Assembly: GCA_037074615.1 (NCBI GenBank)
Contig: CM073562.1
Span: 6,805,001 to 6,869,000 of the forward strand
From: Leucaena leucocephala
Lineage: Eukaryota; Streptophyta; Magnoliopsida; Fabales; Fabaceae
DNA: 64,000 nt
Direction: 5' to 3'
Shown here piece after piece: positions 20,776 to 32,523 of this stretch. A program made the position numbers and the translations under genes. Under the pieces are notes generated by a model. That model worked only from the letters and a program-made list of their open reading frames with translations, made no database searches and was not told the origin of the DNA. Each line of letters opens with the position of its first letter. The stretch's first letter is position 1.

Positions 20776-20945
20776 TAAATATATAGGGTCGGATGGTATA
20801 TTTTGCTTAGTGCCCTACCTTACCTAATATTTGGCTTAGCCCTGCCCTATCTAAATATATTTTGGGCACATATTTTTAGGCTAGGTTGAGCGATTTTTCT
20901 ACGGGCTTGGGCGGGGAGACCAGGCCATAGGTATTGTGTACAACT
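20776..20945. mobile_element. GC-rich island, possible hAT fragment
   Basis: Contains repeated CCCTACC, GCCCTGCCC and GGGCTTGGGCGGGG words, much like the other GC islands in this window at 1130-1240 and 18310-18890. It sits between two segments of apparent viral frame. No complete ends were identified. Confidence 0.3.
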
Positions 20946-21044
20946 CTAAGTAAAATAACATATTATGAAGATTTGATGTTACTTTACTATTGTGAAATAA
21001 GATTTTAATGTTTTGGGTAGTAGTTTTATTTCTTCCATGTTTGA

Positions 21045-21172
21045 TGATAGGTAGATAACATGTACATGTCTGAATCCTAATAAACTTACTACAACATCAG
21101 GTGATATTCTGGGTCTAATAATATATTTATTCAGCTGATAATAGGATATAGTTCGTATATGAGGGATTTGAT
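21045..21172 (-). repeat. Inverted repeat, left arm, flanking pararetroviral remnant
   Basis: The reverse complement of this stretch matches 22354-22480 over about 125 bases at roughly 85% by eye, with one short gap. Shared blocks include CAGCTGAATAAATATATTAT in near-identical form and AAGTTTATTAGGA. The arms enclose the RT-RNase H remnant. Confidence 0.85.
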
Positions 21173-21269
21173 GTCACTTATTTGCTTTTTTTACTATAGT
21201 ATGATAATAATTGTACTGTTGCATTCTTTTTTGAATTTCAGATAAAGAAGATTGGGTAATAGTAATAGG

Positions 21270-21545
21270 TCATGCCTCCTTTTTAACAGCTTCTTTGTAT
21301 TTTTCTTCATTCACGAATATTAGATTTATATGGATTTCTTGATTTAATTGATCTTCAAGGATATCAATTTGACATCCTATATCTTCAATTAGACTATTAG
21401 AGGGACTTGTTAGAGTAATGGGTTGTAAAATAACTTCACTTTTTAGAGTTGCTACTTTCAAGGATAATTCAATAACATTTTCATATAAGGTACTAATATG
21501 CCCCATAGCAGAGTTAAATAAATTAACCATTAGATTTTGTTGCAT
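21270..21545 (-). pseudogene. Coiled-coil-like ORF next to pararetroviral RT
   Basis: A 91-codon minus-strand frame with heptad-like Leu/Ile spacing (HISTLYENVIELSLKVATLK, then DILEDQLNQE) and a Lys/Glu-rich end. It lies about 100 bases past the end of the RNase H remnant on the same strand. It may therefore be the accessory ORF that follows the polymerase in caulimovirus-like genomes. Function is not assigned. It is only a fragment. Confidence 0.4.
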
Positions 21546-21639
21546 CTTTAAGGTTGAAACTGTAAGATTTAAAGTTTATTCCATAGATGTTGATAATCCA
21601 ATATTAATTGGATTTATAAAATTTCCAAGATTATTGGGA

Positions 21640-22390
21640 CTAGAATTAGTGAGACTTCCTTCTTGCTCCATCCATGTTAAGATAATCTGCAATGAGATTA
21701 TTTTTTCCTATAATATATTCAACTAGATAATCATAATGGAATAAATAGTTTTACCATTTAAATAACATTTTATTCATTATACTAGTTTGTCTTATTCTTT
21801 TAGATAGTCAATGTTTTACTTAAGTATTCAAATTATAAATTAATACTGTATGATTAATAATTCAATTTTTTTCACTACTTTTACTATTTATAATAATTCT
21901 TTCCAATTAGAATGATATTTAGTTTGAGATTCATTACATTTTTCACTTGCATATCTTGCTATTTATTCATTTCATTCTTCAAAATAAAGAGTTGTACCCC
22001 AATAATCTGATGATGCGTTTGTAGGTAAAATCTATTTTATGGGTTATTATTTTAGAATTTTTAATATTGGTAAATTTTGACATATTTTTTTTAATTTTTT
22101 AATACTTTATGATTATTACCCAATTCAAAATTAGATTTTTCTCATACTAACTTATTTAATCTTCTAATACATTTGGATAAATGAGATATATAACTAGCTT
22201 GATTTATTATTCCTAAAAATAGTGTTTCTTGTTTTCTATTATTTCAAAGTTTAGTATCTTTTTAGATATATGTATTTATGTAATTCTAATTCTCCTTGAG
22301 ATATTATTTATCCTAAAAATTTTATTTTAATTTTTCTTAATTAAACATTTTTTCAAATTCCTCACATGGGGACTATATTCTATTAGTAGC
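21640..22390 (-). pseudogene. Endogenous pararetrovirus RT-RNase H remnant
   Basis: The minus strand retains, in order, the end of a reverse transcriptase, the connection region (a short ASYISHLSK block), a DASSDYWG-like RNase H start and an RNase H end of the IADYL type. The arrangement and wording match caulimovirid polymerases rather than LTR retrotransposons. Many stops and at least several frameshifts break it, so no product is possible. No LTRs flank it; inverted-repeat arms do. The start of RT lies beyond the inverted repeat or has been lost. Confidence 0.65.
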
Positions 22391-22480
22391 TGAATAAATA
22401 TATTATTAGGCACATAGCATCACTGTATGTTGTAACAAGTTTATTAGGACTTGCACGGGCTATCTACCCATCCTCAAGCT
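22354..22480 (+). repeat. Inverted repeat, right arm
   Basis: Plus-strand counterpart of 21045-21172. It ends a few bases before the LINE begins at about 22490. Its presence in opposite orientation suggests a second viral copy or a head-to-head rearranged insertion, later truncated by the LINE. Confidence 0.8.
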
Positions 22481-22938
22481 TAATACTAGGTTACATATAG
22501 CCTGGGCTTTAATGGACAAGTTCAATGTTGAAGATCAGTATAGCTGTTTCTACTTGATCATCTTCCATAATCCAATGGATCGGGAGTTCATCATTTGCAA
22601 TGGGCCATGGTCTGTTAATAATTCCTTGTTGGCGGTGGATTACTAGAGAACTAAACCCAGTGTTTTTTAGTGTCAGCGCGCGAACTTCCCTTCATGGATG
22701 TAGTTATGGGGGCTTCCAAATCATTTTCATTCAACGAGGGTTGCAAGAATACTCTGTAATATGGTTGGTGGGCCAGCTGTAGATGATATCGATCAACTGC
22801 ACTTTTCTTCTCATGGTCATTATATCAGAGTTTGTGCTCTGATCAATCCTCAGGTCCCCTTGATTAGGAATGTTAGTTCCTTTAACCTCTGGGGAAAACT
22901 TGTGGCTTGCGGTCAGATATGAACGAATCTTTAGGAGT

Positions 22939-22983
22939 TGTCGTCTTTGCCATATCATGGGGCACCTAGCTCATGAATGCCCA
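22939..22983 (+). pseudogene. LINE ORF1 zinc knuckle
   Basis: The frame reads CRLCHIMGHLAHEC followed by PK, an intact CX2CX4HX4C knuckle as found near the C-terminus of plant L1 ORF1 proteins. The frames on both sides are interrupted. Confidence 0.8.
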
Positions 22984-23869
22984 AAGCTCTTGGCAGATAT
23001 CTTCAGGTTTTAGTCTGGTTTCTAACAGGATTATGCATGGTTACGGATCTTCTTTTGCATGCAATTTTGAGTTGGGGCCATTGTATTTTTTTTGGCGTGA
23101 CTAGATTCGCAACCATAGAACTCAGGGCACCACCAGAATTCGCTACTTTGGAGGTTCCTGTCGTTTTTATCGGGTCTGTGAAACTCTACCACAACATGCT
23201 ATTCTTAATGGAGATAATGTTAATGGCCTTATCCATCTTTCTTCTGATGATTCCTCCTCTAATTCGGATTCATCTATGCCTATTGGATCATTTGCTGCCC
23301 CTCCTAACTCCCGGGCTGATCATCCGCAACATGCAGCTTCAGGTTCTCACAACCCATGTAGTTTTTCTGACATTGAAAACCTTGTGAATGAACTTGTCTA
23401 GAACAATCATCTTTTGGCAATATATTGGTTACTACACTTGAACCTTCATCTCCGACTCAGAATTCAAATCAGAATGATCATGTTCCTGCTCCTCCTCCCT
23501 CTGATTTGGGAAATCTGAATGATGCTCCTACTTGAGGTTCTCAACAACTATTGAATGATGCTGCTCATTCTCAAGTTGTTAGACCATTTGGCACGCTAAA
23601 CTCTCAGATTCCCATAGACCAGGGTTCTAATTCTCAGGTTCTTGAAACTTCTTCGATTCTCTATTTGGCTTCTCTGGTTGGTGCTTGTGACTTTAAGAAA
23701 AGGCGTTTAAACAACGATCTTGATTCACTGGGTGCGGCAATTGATACTTTCATCCGTGATTGCTTAGAAATAATGGGTAAAATTTCTCATGAAGGATTTG
23801 AGGATTGCTTTTACATGCCTCCTGAAAACAGTCTCATCTTCCGTTCCTGAATTATTGCCAATCACATCC

Positions 23870-25028
23870 CCTGAGAGCCGATCAACTTCATTTAATGGTG
23901 GCACTGTTACAATCAAGACAAAGGTTGGAATGAGGATGATTTTGGGATTTATGTTCAAGCTATTGATGAGGCTAAATATGACTAGCGCTTGGTTCCTAAT
24001 ACTTTTCCTCAAACTAATGTTATGTTCAACCCTACTACTTTGTATCAACCCTACCATATGTCATTGTCTGGTGGAAATGAATAATACTTTTCCTTCCTGC
24101 TACATCACATTAATATATGGCCCCCCTTCTCAAACTAATGGACACTTGCTTTAGAACTGGATTCAAACCACTACTAGATTTAGTGACAAACCATGGATAC
24201 TGATTAGGGATTTTAATTAAATCCTTTATCCTGAAGACAAAATGGATAATGTACTTGCTTCAAGTAGTATGATGGAGTTTCAATCATGTATTGATTCCAG
24301 TAACTTGCTCCCTGTTGTTCAGTTTGGACCTAAATTCACTTGGTCTAATAATTGAAAGGGAGCTTAGTGTTAGAAAGATTGGACAGAGCATTTTGCAATC
24401 TTCACTAGTTCAATTTTTCCCTAGCTCTCATTTAACTATTCTTACTCATGCCACTTCTGATCATTGTCCAATTTTCTTTTCCACAATGAGAAACTATCAT
24501 ACTGTAAGATTTAGAAAGTTTGAAGGATTTTGGTATCATTTCCCTGATTGTGAGGGTACTATTACTGAATGTTGGAAGCAGAACTCCTTTGGATCCCCTG
24601 CTTTTCAAGTCCACTATAAACTTTCAAGAACTCTTACTACTTTGGTGGCTTGGAGTCGTGGCAATGTGGGAGATCTTCCTCACATAATCGGTATCCTGGA
24701 AAAGTATCTTATTTATATTTCAGCTGGCAGATCTCTTGCCTCTTTAGAAGAAGCGATTAACATTGTGCGACATGAATTGGAGTTTTAATTTGATTGTGAA
24801 TCCAGCTATTAGGCTCAAAGAGCTAAAATTGATTGGTGTGCAATTTTGCGGCCATTTTTTCAAGAACCCACTCTCTCTTTTGAACACATTGCTGATGCTC
24901 TCTCCCACATCTCAGTTCCGAGCAGTTCCTCGAATTGTGATCTTCTTATGCTACCTATTTCTGTTGAGGAGGTCAAAATTGCTTTCTCTGGTCTCCCAAA
25001 AGATAGTGCGTTAGGACATGATGGTTTT
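23870..25028 (+). pseudogene. LINE ORF2 endonuclease to RT entry
   Basis: The segment holds the second half of the APE-type endonuclease, the linker (FEGFWYHFPDCEGTITECW, 24520-24575) and the start of the RT fingers. The catalytic context GDFN is RDFN and the following Glu is a stop. Frames at 24291-24788 and 24846-25040 carry adjacent parts in different phases, showing frameshifts. The LINE sequence continues at 41663. Confidence 0.8.
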
Positions 25029-25082
25029 TGTTATACGTAAATTATAAAATTGCTTTTATCCTATTTTCTCTCTAAAGTAATA
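25029..25082 (+). repeat. Left LTR of copia element, shortened
   Basis: Only 54 bp remain against 162 bp for the right LTR. The last part (TCCTATTTTCTCTCTAAAG) aligns with the right LTR end. The start shares only TGT and AT-rich sequence, so an internal deletion is likely. Confidence 0.7.
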
Positions 25083-25097
25083 CGGTATCATAACAGA
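25083..25097 (+). other. Primer binding site of copia element
   Basis: CGGTATCATAACAG lies directly inside the left LTR, a degraded initiator methionine tRNA complement (usually TGGTATCAGAGC). It confirms plus orientation. Confidence 0.7.
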
Positions 25098-25215
25098 TTA
25101 ATTAGAAATCTTTGTTTCTATTTTTTTTCTAGCGTTTGTGCTCTATTTTTTTAGCTATCACTGTCAACCTTGGGACTGAGTTTGGGTTTATTGTTCATGG
25201 CCTCTGATGATGACA

Positions 25216-28200
25216 TGTGCAACTTTCTTAATTTTCTATGTCTTAAGGATCACATGGTAGTATTTGGAACCACTTATAAGATCATTGAAGTCAAATTACA
25301 CAATCTGAAATTTTATATTTCTCAAATATTGTTTATTGTGTAAATTCCAAACAGGTGACTTGATTTCTAAAAATCATAATTAATTTTAGGAAAATTGAAC
25401 TGAAGTGATTAAAGTTTCTACATGAAGCAAACTTAATTATCTTCATGAAAATATGAGTCGTTGATCATGCTCTTATTAAGTCAATGCTAGTCAACGTCTA
25501 AATTTTACTATTCATTTAGTCAATTTTTCCTATTTCCATATTCAGCCCCCTAACTTTAGAAATATATTTCTCCCTGTACAAACATCCAAATGTAACATTT
25601 TTTATGTTAAATTAAAGCTTAGGATGTCTACTTTCATTCATCAAAATTTCATACATTTATTTGACTATTTGCTATTTTTCCTAGGCAAATATAAACTACT
25701 GTCAAAAATTGGAAACTATGAATTCATATACATTACAAGTTATAACAAGAATAACATATTAAACATGATCTCTATCTCTAATTCCTCATGTATCTTCATC
25801 TTCTCCACCATGGAATGAACCTACTGGGATGGTGGTAACATGGAAAAGGGGTGAGATTTTAGAGAAAATCTCAGTAGTAAATGGTACCACAAACAATGTA
25901 TGCAACTATATACTCAGTGTTAAATATGCTTGCTTACTATGATCATATTTGCATAATAAAATTCTTCCATATTTCTTACTTATAACAGCATAAAAAGAAA
26001 CAGAGCTTCCTCAATCATAGATGTCACATAATCAAGTCAAGTAAACATCACATCAACAAGACTCAAGCATCAATCATATAAGTTTAGGTATAAGTTCATT
26101 ATATTGTTATCGCTTTTCCATAATCTTTTCCTTCTTGCTTTGTGATTCCTTATCCATGCCAATTAAGGTCTAAATATTACACAATAATATACTATTACAA
26201 TTCCATTCTAATTAGGTTCAAACTTGACTTCACACTAAGTTTCAATTTTCTAAACTAATAAGCTTCTATCTTTCTTTAATTTTGATTAATTATCTTGTCA
26301 TTTGAATTAAATTGTACCTTGAACATATCCCACATAATTTTGTCCAATAATACAAATATAAAGTCATAATTTACAAATTCAAACTCTTCCTTGGTGAACT
26401 GGAAAGAATAGAACCGTTATAGCACTAAGAGGTTTTCTTCTTCTAAAATTCTACTTTTGATTTTAAGGCTTTCAACTCTTGTCCCTTGACTCAATCCTAT
26501 ACAATTTTGCCTTCTAGACTCAATGGAAGAATTATAATTATCAAAATCATCTTCCTTAGTGTTCTTCCTGGTCTGGACAGAACCCAAAAACTATGCCAAT
26601 TTCTTCCAAAAATTCCATCTTTGATTCCAACACTTCCAATCTGTGTTCCTTGGCTTATCCCTACATGATTTCTCCTTCTGAACACTTTTGGAGCATCAAA
26701 ATCATCATAAAAATTCTTCCCCATAGAGTTCTATGTCAGACCTAAACAAGCACATATGTGGAAAAAATAAAGATTCACAAATTAATTGAAGCTACAACTA
26801 GTAATTTAAGCTTGTGTAGACTTTAATTTCATGTTTCTATCTTCATTTTCTTCCTCCCTCATTCATGACCAGTTTTGGCAGCCACAAGGGAAAGGGAATT
26901 CCCAAAGTTTTCTCAATTAAAACTCTCAAGATTAATCTCCTAAATTGCAAGAACAAAAGTTAGCATCAACCACTTACCTTGATCTCTTGCAAGTTTGATC
27001 ACTTAAGCTCTTTGTTCTTATTTTTCCTTTAGGCTTGAGTGGAAATTTTGGCATAATCTCCCAATGGTCATGGTTGTACGAAATTGAAGGGAATTGAGGC
27101 GGTATTTATGGCCAATTTTTGGGGTTGGATGGACCATTATACCCCTCAAGTTCCTAATTATTACATGGCCTTAAACTTGCTTCTTTTTGGTTAGTTTCTA
27201 GATTAATTAAACTTAATCGTCATTAACTTAATTGTTACATTATTTTAATGTAATGAAGCACAAGTGAAAATTATTCTCCTTTGTATGACTTGACATGTGG
27301 CTCAAGGTGGGTCCCTTTGGGACACCTCATATAGCCAACTTATACGTTTAGAAACATCCTTCATTTTTTCTTTTTCTAAACATTTCATAAAATATCGTAA
27401 AAATTCATTTGGGCTTAAATAAACTCTTGGCATCTTGGGCCTCTAGTGTGACACTATTTTGGGATTTATTTGGGTCCAATTCATGAGTTGACTTAATTTT
27501 CTATAAATAACCCCGGTGAACTTTATTGGGTAATTATATTTTACCAAAATTTTTAAAATATTATTTTAATTACACTTGAGCCCACATAAATATTGGGGCA
27601 TGTTTATGGGCCTCCTAGAATGCCATCTTGGGTCTCTGATAAAGCGCAACTACTCTGATGGCTTAAATCCCAATAAATTTTCCCACAAAATTTTATCGGG
27701 TGCCTTATTTTACCTTAAATTATATTATAAATTTTACATAGATCATTTTTTAATTCTATTAGTTTCATAAATTCTTATAATTAATATAATTTTTTTTTAT
27801 AAAATTTCATTTGATTATGATATCCAAAATGTCCTGTAAAAATTACTAAACTTCATAAATTAATATCAATTATTTGGGATCTCAAATTGAAATTCTGAAA
27901 AATACGGTATCCCAAATGTTGTTCCCTATTTACTGGCTAAAATTTGGGACTAAAATATTTTCAGATAGTTTTAGGCTATTTATGGCTCAACTTCCTCATA
28001 ATTACGATTTTGCCCTTAGATTTAGCAAAATACACTTTAGTCCCTGAATTTACCAAATTCTATTTTAGTCCCTTACTGCACTTTTTTGGAATTCTTTTTT
28101 AGTACTTGAAATATCAAAAAGCCATCTGGGTCCCTGTCTATTTTTCCTTGAATTTTATATTTGGAAGTTTACGTCCCTTTTTCTTTATAACTTTACTTAT

Positions 28201-28325
28201 TCCTTTCTTTCTGTAACTTAAACTTGATCTAAACATTATCATTTCTTTCGTTCATCGTCACAATCATTTCCTAACCTCTTTCCTTTATTAATCTTATATA
28301 GATAAAAAATCATTAGAATGTGACA
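25216..28325 (-). repeat. 3' LTR of gypsy element (3110 bp)
   Basis: Starts TGTGCAAC and ends ATGTGACA. It aligns along its whole length with 31978-37039 once the inserted solo LTR is removed (3110 against about 3102 bp). By eye the divergence is substantial, so the insertion is old. Plus-strand open frames inside are chance. Confidence 0.82.
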
Positions 28326-31300
28326 TTTGTCCCCCTTAAATAAATTTTGTCCTCAAAATTTAACTCGTACCTTAGTCAAATAACTTTGGATATACTCTCT
28401 TTATATAATTCTTTGATTTACGACTAAGGTTCAGGGGTAACTTTGAGAAATTATGCTCTTCTATCTTGAAATCTAGTGGCTTTCTCTTAACGGTTTTCCC
28501 TTAACATTAACGGAGTAGCGGAGGTCCCAATCTATTCCAAACTTCTCGCAAGCTTTTCTTATCATCTCACTCAGAGTTGAGGTTTGGTAGTATACCAAAC
28601 ATCTTTCTTTTACTCTACTCAATTCATCCTCTATACTAAACTTATGAGTAATATCTATTTCTTTCATACAGAGCCCTCTAAATACTTGATGTAACCTCGG
28701 GTCTCTGTCATTCATCATACTTCTCATTATATAACATCACTTATCTGTCTTTACATTTTGTATCCTTTAAGTTCCACTTAAGCTTCATCAAAATTCTTTC
28801 TAAGCCACATTCCTATCTGTCTTTTTAGATCTAGCTTAGACCTCATACTGGCTTAATAAATTTTCCTTAGGAGTTCTCTCACTCCTCCAGCTGCTCTTAC
28901 CATCTTTAACAATTCTGACTAGGAGCATGTGCTCTAATATGTATAATGCATAGCCAACGCATTGCAGGACTATATACTAGCTCATGAATGTATAACTCTA
29001 ACATCGGAGCTCAAGCATTCTTTCCCTTAATATGCATAGCCCTAATACTTAGAGCTTTAGCATATTTTTATAAACATAACATAATGCTTGACATTTAATG
29101 TAATGAGTGAAAGCTCTTACTCACTATTACCTTTATAGTTTTTCATTCAATCATCTTATCCATATAAAATGGAGCTTCTCTATTTGTCTACAAAGCCATA
29201 TCAAAATTATCTTTCTTCTATCATCTTGCAAAACTTTGTACATTTTTGCCAACTCATTTTGGTATTTGCACCCTTTCTTATCACTTTCCAAGGGTTACCC
29301 ATCATTGGGCTATTCTAGCTTGAGCACGCTTAACTATAAAGTGCTAATGAAAATTTGAAGCATTAGTGCTAATAGGCTCTACCCTAATACTTTACTGTCT
29401 TAGAAATTTCTCATACTATCTCTCTTAGGTCTATTTAGCTCTAATTCTTTCTAACTTCATCTTAGGGATCTATCTACTTATCTTGGTCACTTCTTACATC
29501 ATGGGTGATGATACTCATATATTCTTCCTTAGGTATTCTACATATAAACTTATGAATACCTTGTACTCAGGACTGAAAACTTTAACTTTGTTAATTTAAT
29601 TCCTTCTTCATGTAAGAGAATAATAAATTTAATCCATATACTAAGGCTGTTTGGAAAAAAATATTGTGGGTACTCTCTTTATATGAGTCAATCAACTTGC
29701 AAGGCTTCTACACCTAAAACTCATCCTTGGTAATTGCCTTTCCAAAGAGATATTGTGTTATCATCTTATTCACATGGCTCACACTTTTCTTTCTGTCAGG
29801 CTTGGCTGATTCATAATCACCTATAATTTCTCTAAGCCTTTTTCATGATCTACTGGACCCTGTAATAATATTATCATGAAAGCCATGTTAAGATTGAATC
29901 ATAGTTCTCTAGAAGATTCAAGACCAACGGACTAAGTTATAGGTTAACCACTTATATTTATTGATAACTCAATTGATAATTTCCCAACTATCAATTTCCC
30001 AAAATACATTTTTTCTTAAAATCAAACATTTTCTATTAATACTATATTCATTTCCTTTTTCAGTCAGGAATTCCTCATAGTATTGTCATTTTTTTTATTT
30101 TAAAGCATGACTTTGATATGTGCAGTACTATATTGAACTACATAGGCTCTACTATACACATTACTACTATGTACTATACATCTCATGTTTCTTATCATGG
30201 TTCTGCACATAACTACTAAAATATTTCTTAGCTCATCTGGTAGACATGGCTTTAACATGAGCTACATTGTCCATATCTTTAAACTGGCTCTATCTCAAGA
30301 GCGATCTAGCTCTATTGTAAGAGCAATCTAGCTCCATTGTGAGAGCATTATCTTTCATTACACAGACACTGCTCTCATAGAGCTACATTATCTTTCATAA
30401 TTGTATTTCATTTCAAAGTATATCATTCATGTATTTCTTCCTTACTGAAGGGATATGTCTCGAGTATTATAATCATACGTCTATAGGTATGCCAATAACA
30501 TTTATCCATCTCACAATACTGAGCATATTCTAGCATCTTCTATATTCTGGTTCCCTATCTAACCAACTATCATTATCTTATCTCAGAACTTCAATCTAAT
30601 TCTTAACTCTAACTCTACTCTTGACTTTAATCTAATTCTAATCCTTACAAACTATCTAAGACTAACTAAGACTAACTACATCATCTATCTCTAACATGTA
30701 TAAGAAAACATATCAGGTATAGGGTAGCTCAATAATGTGCATGCCAAACATTGTTATTTAAACATAGGATGTAGTCATCCTTATGCCAATGAGAGTAGTA
30801 TCGCATTTACTCATCGATCATTAATCCGCATCATGCCTTGAATCATCTCAAGTGACCTCCTTGCCTTTACTTTTGTTAGGGCAAAAAAGCTTTTCTCTAT
30901 GTATGGAATTTCTCATATATCAGATTCTATAGACACTCTCTAGCAAAATATACTAGCTTGCCACATATGTAGCAATTCCTTGATTTACCAATCAAAACCT
31001 ATCTTTGTGGTCTTTACCATATATCTCGTATCTCTTAGGTTCTGATAACATGTTTGCACTCCCTAACTTACTACTTCTTTTATTCTCAATTCTCTACTTA
31101 ACTTCAGGCCTTTCTCTTTCTAGGTATCACAAGATTCTCTATGTAATCTTGTATGCCTCTACTGCTCTGTTGAACTTCTATAACTGCTTGGGAAGAATTC
31201 TTTCTTGTAGCATGGAATTCAATCTGCAAGTCAGTTTCCCAATCATTCATCTCTTTTTATTCATGTGGATGAACTTGGCTAAGTGTTCATAAAAGGGTTT

Positions 31301-31977
31301 TTCTTACCTGCCTTAACATTTAAACTTAGCCTTGTACTCATCCTTTAACTAACTGAGAAAAATACTTTTCATAAACTTGTTCAAGTAAAGTTTCCCAGAT
31401 GAGAGGGTTATTATTTGCTTGTAGGGTAACTTATGTACTCTTAACTATCTCTTAACATCTTTCTCTTGTTCATAAATAACTAGCTATATCTTTAGTTCTA
31501 AGGGACAATTAAACTTTTAGAAATCTTTTCCAAGCGATTTATTAAATCTCTGCTATTTGAACATCGAATATTCCCTCGAATGCTGGTGGCCCATGCTTAT
31601 AGACTTGTATAATTCATAAATGGATATTTTCTTACTCCTCAATAGACCCTAACTGTCTGCCAGTCCTAGTCTATTGTTGATCAAATTATAGCTCCTTTAT
31701 GGTCTATTCCTTCATATGTCATAAGCTAGCAATAGTCACTATTTCTGCCATAGTGGAGACTTAACATGCCTTTCCTAAAATTATCACCTATTAATATTCC
31801 TGGTCTGAATCCTCTTCTAACCAATGAACCACCATCCAAAGAGGGAGTCTTCTTTTCTTGGTTCACTAAAAATTAAAATCTCTAACTTTTTTAGGGAGGT
31901 TCAACTAACTAAATCATAGCATCATTAAGCCAGAACCTTCTATTATGTGCTAGAATCTTATGCTCTGATACCAAAAA
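28326..31977 (-). pseudogene. Gypsy internal region, strongly decayed
   Basis: One clear trace is a zinc knuckle at about 30990-30930 on the minus strand, reading CYICGKLVYFAREC, in which the normal His is Tyr. An 84-codon frame at 28727-28473, next to the polypurine tract, is charged (EIDITHKFSIEDELSRVKER) and may be the very end of the polyprotein or unrelated. Sequence between about 28730 and 30900 shows no protease, RT, RNase H or integrase motif that I can read. Most of pol is probably deleted. Confidence 0.6.
31962..31973 (-). other. Primer binding site of gypsy element
   Basis: The minus strand reads TGGTATCAGAGC four bases inside the right LTR. This fixes the gypsy element orientation and marks the right repeat as the 5' LTR. 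Confidence 0.8.
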
Positions 31978-32523
31978 TATTACATCCTTAATTTCCTACA
32001 TCTTAGGTACAAAATGGTAGTATCTGAAACCACTTACAAGGTAATTGATGTCAAATTACACAATCTAAAATTTTACCCTTATCAGGTACTGTTCACTATA
32101 TAAATTCCAAACAGGTGACTAGATTTTAAAAAATCATAATTAATTATATGAAAATTAAAACGAGTGGTTCAAGTTGCAACATGAAGATAACATAATTATC
32201 TTTCATGAAAAATGAGTTGTTGACCATACTCACATTAAGTCAATGACAATCAATGTATAAATTTTATTGTTTATTTGGTCAATTTTCCATATTTCCATAT
32301 TCGATCCCTTGACTTTGGAAATTTATTTCTCCATGTACAAACATCCAAATGTAGTATTTTTTATATTAAATTAAAGCTTAGGATGTCTACTTTAATTTCG
32401 CAAATTTTCATGCATTTATTTGATTGTTTTGTATTTTTAATATGCAAATACAAATTACTGCTAGAAACTGGAAACTATGAATTCATATACATTACAGGTT
32501 CTAACAAGAATCACATATTAAAC

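Larger units (their letters stand above)
22490..25028 (+). mobile_element. L1-type LINE, 5' part (ORF1, endonuclease, RT start)
   Basis: ORF1 remnants start with a DUF4283-like block (GPWSVNNSLL, about 22600-22625) and lead to a zinc knuckle. ORF2 follows. The endonuclease core is seen at 24105-24320 with PWILIRDFN, where the family has GDFNE, and later PEDK. The SHLTILTHATSDHCP block (24427-24470) closes the endonuclease domain, and an RT lead-in reads VKIAFSGLPKDSALG. Frames are broken by many stops. The sequence ends at GHDGF (25028), where a copia element entered. The 5' end lacks the usual ORF1 N-terminus. Confidence 0.85.

Noticed and set aside
24432..24614. 60-codon minus-strand frame
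   Set aside because: Antisense shadow of the LINE endonuclease-RT linker.
31962..31973. Possible tRNA gene because of the tRNA-like word GGTATCAGAGC here and at three other places
   Set aside because: Only the 12-base primer binding complement is present at each site, always next to an LTR; no tRNA body follows.
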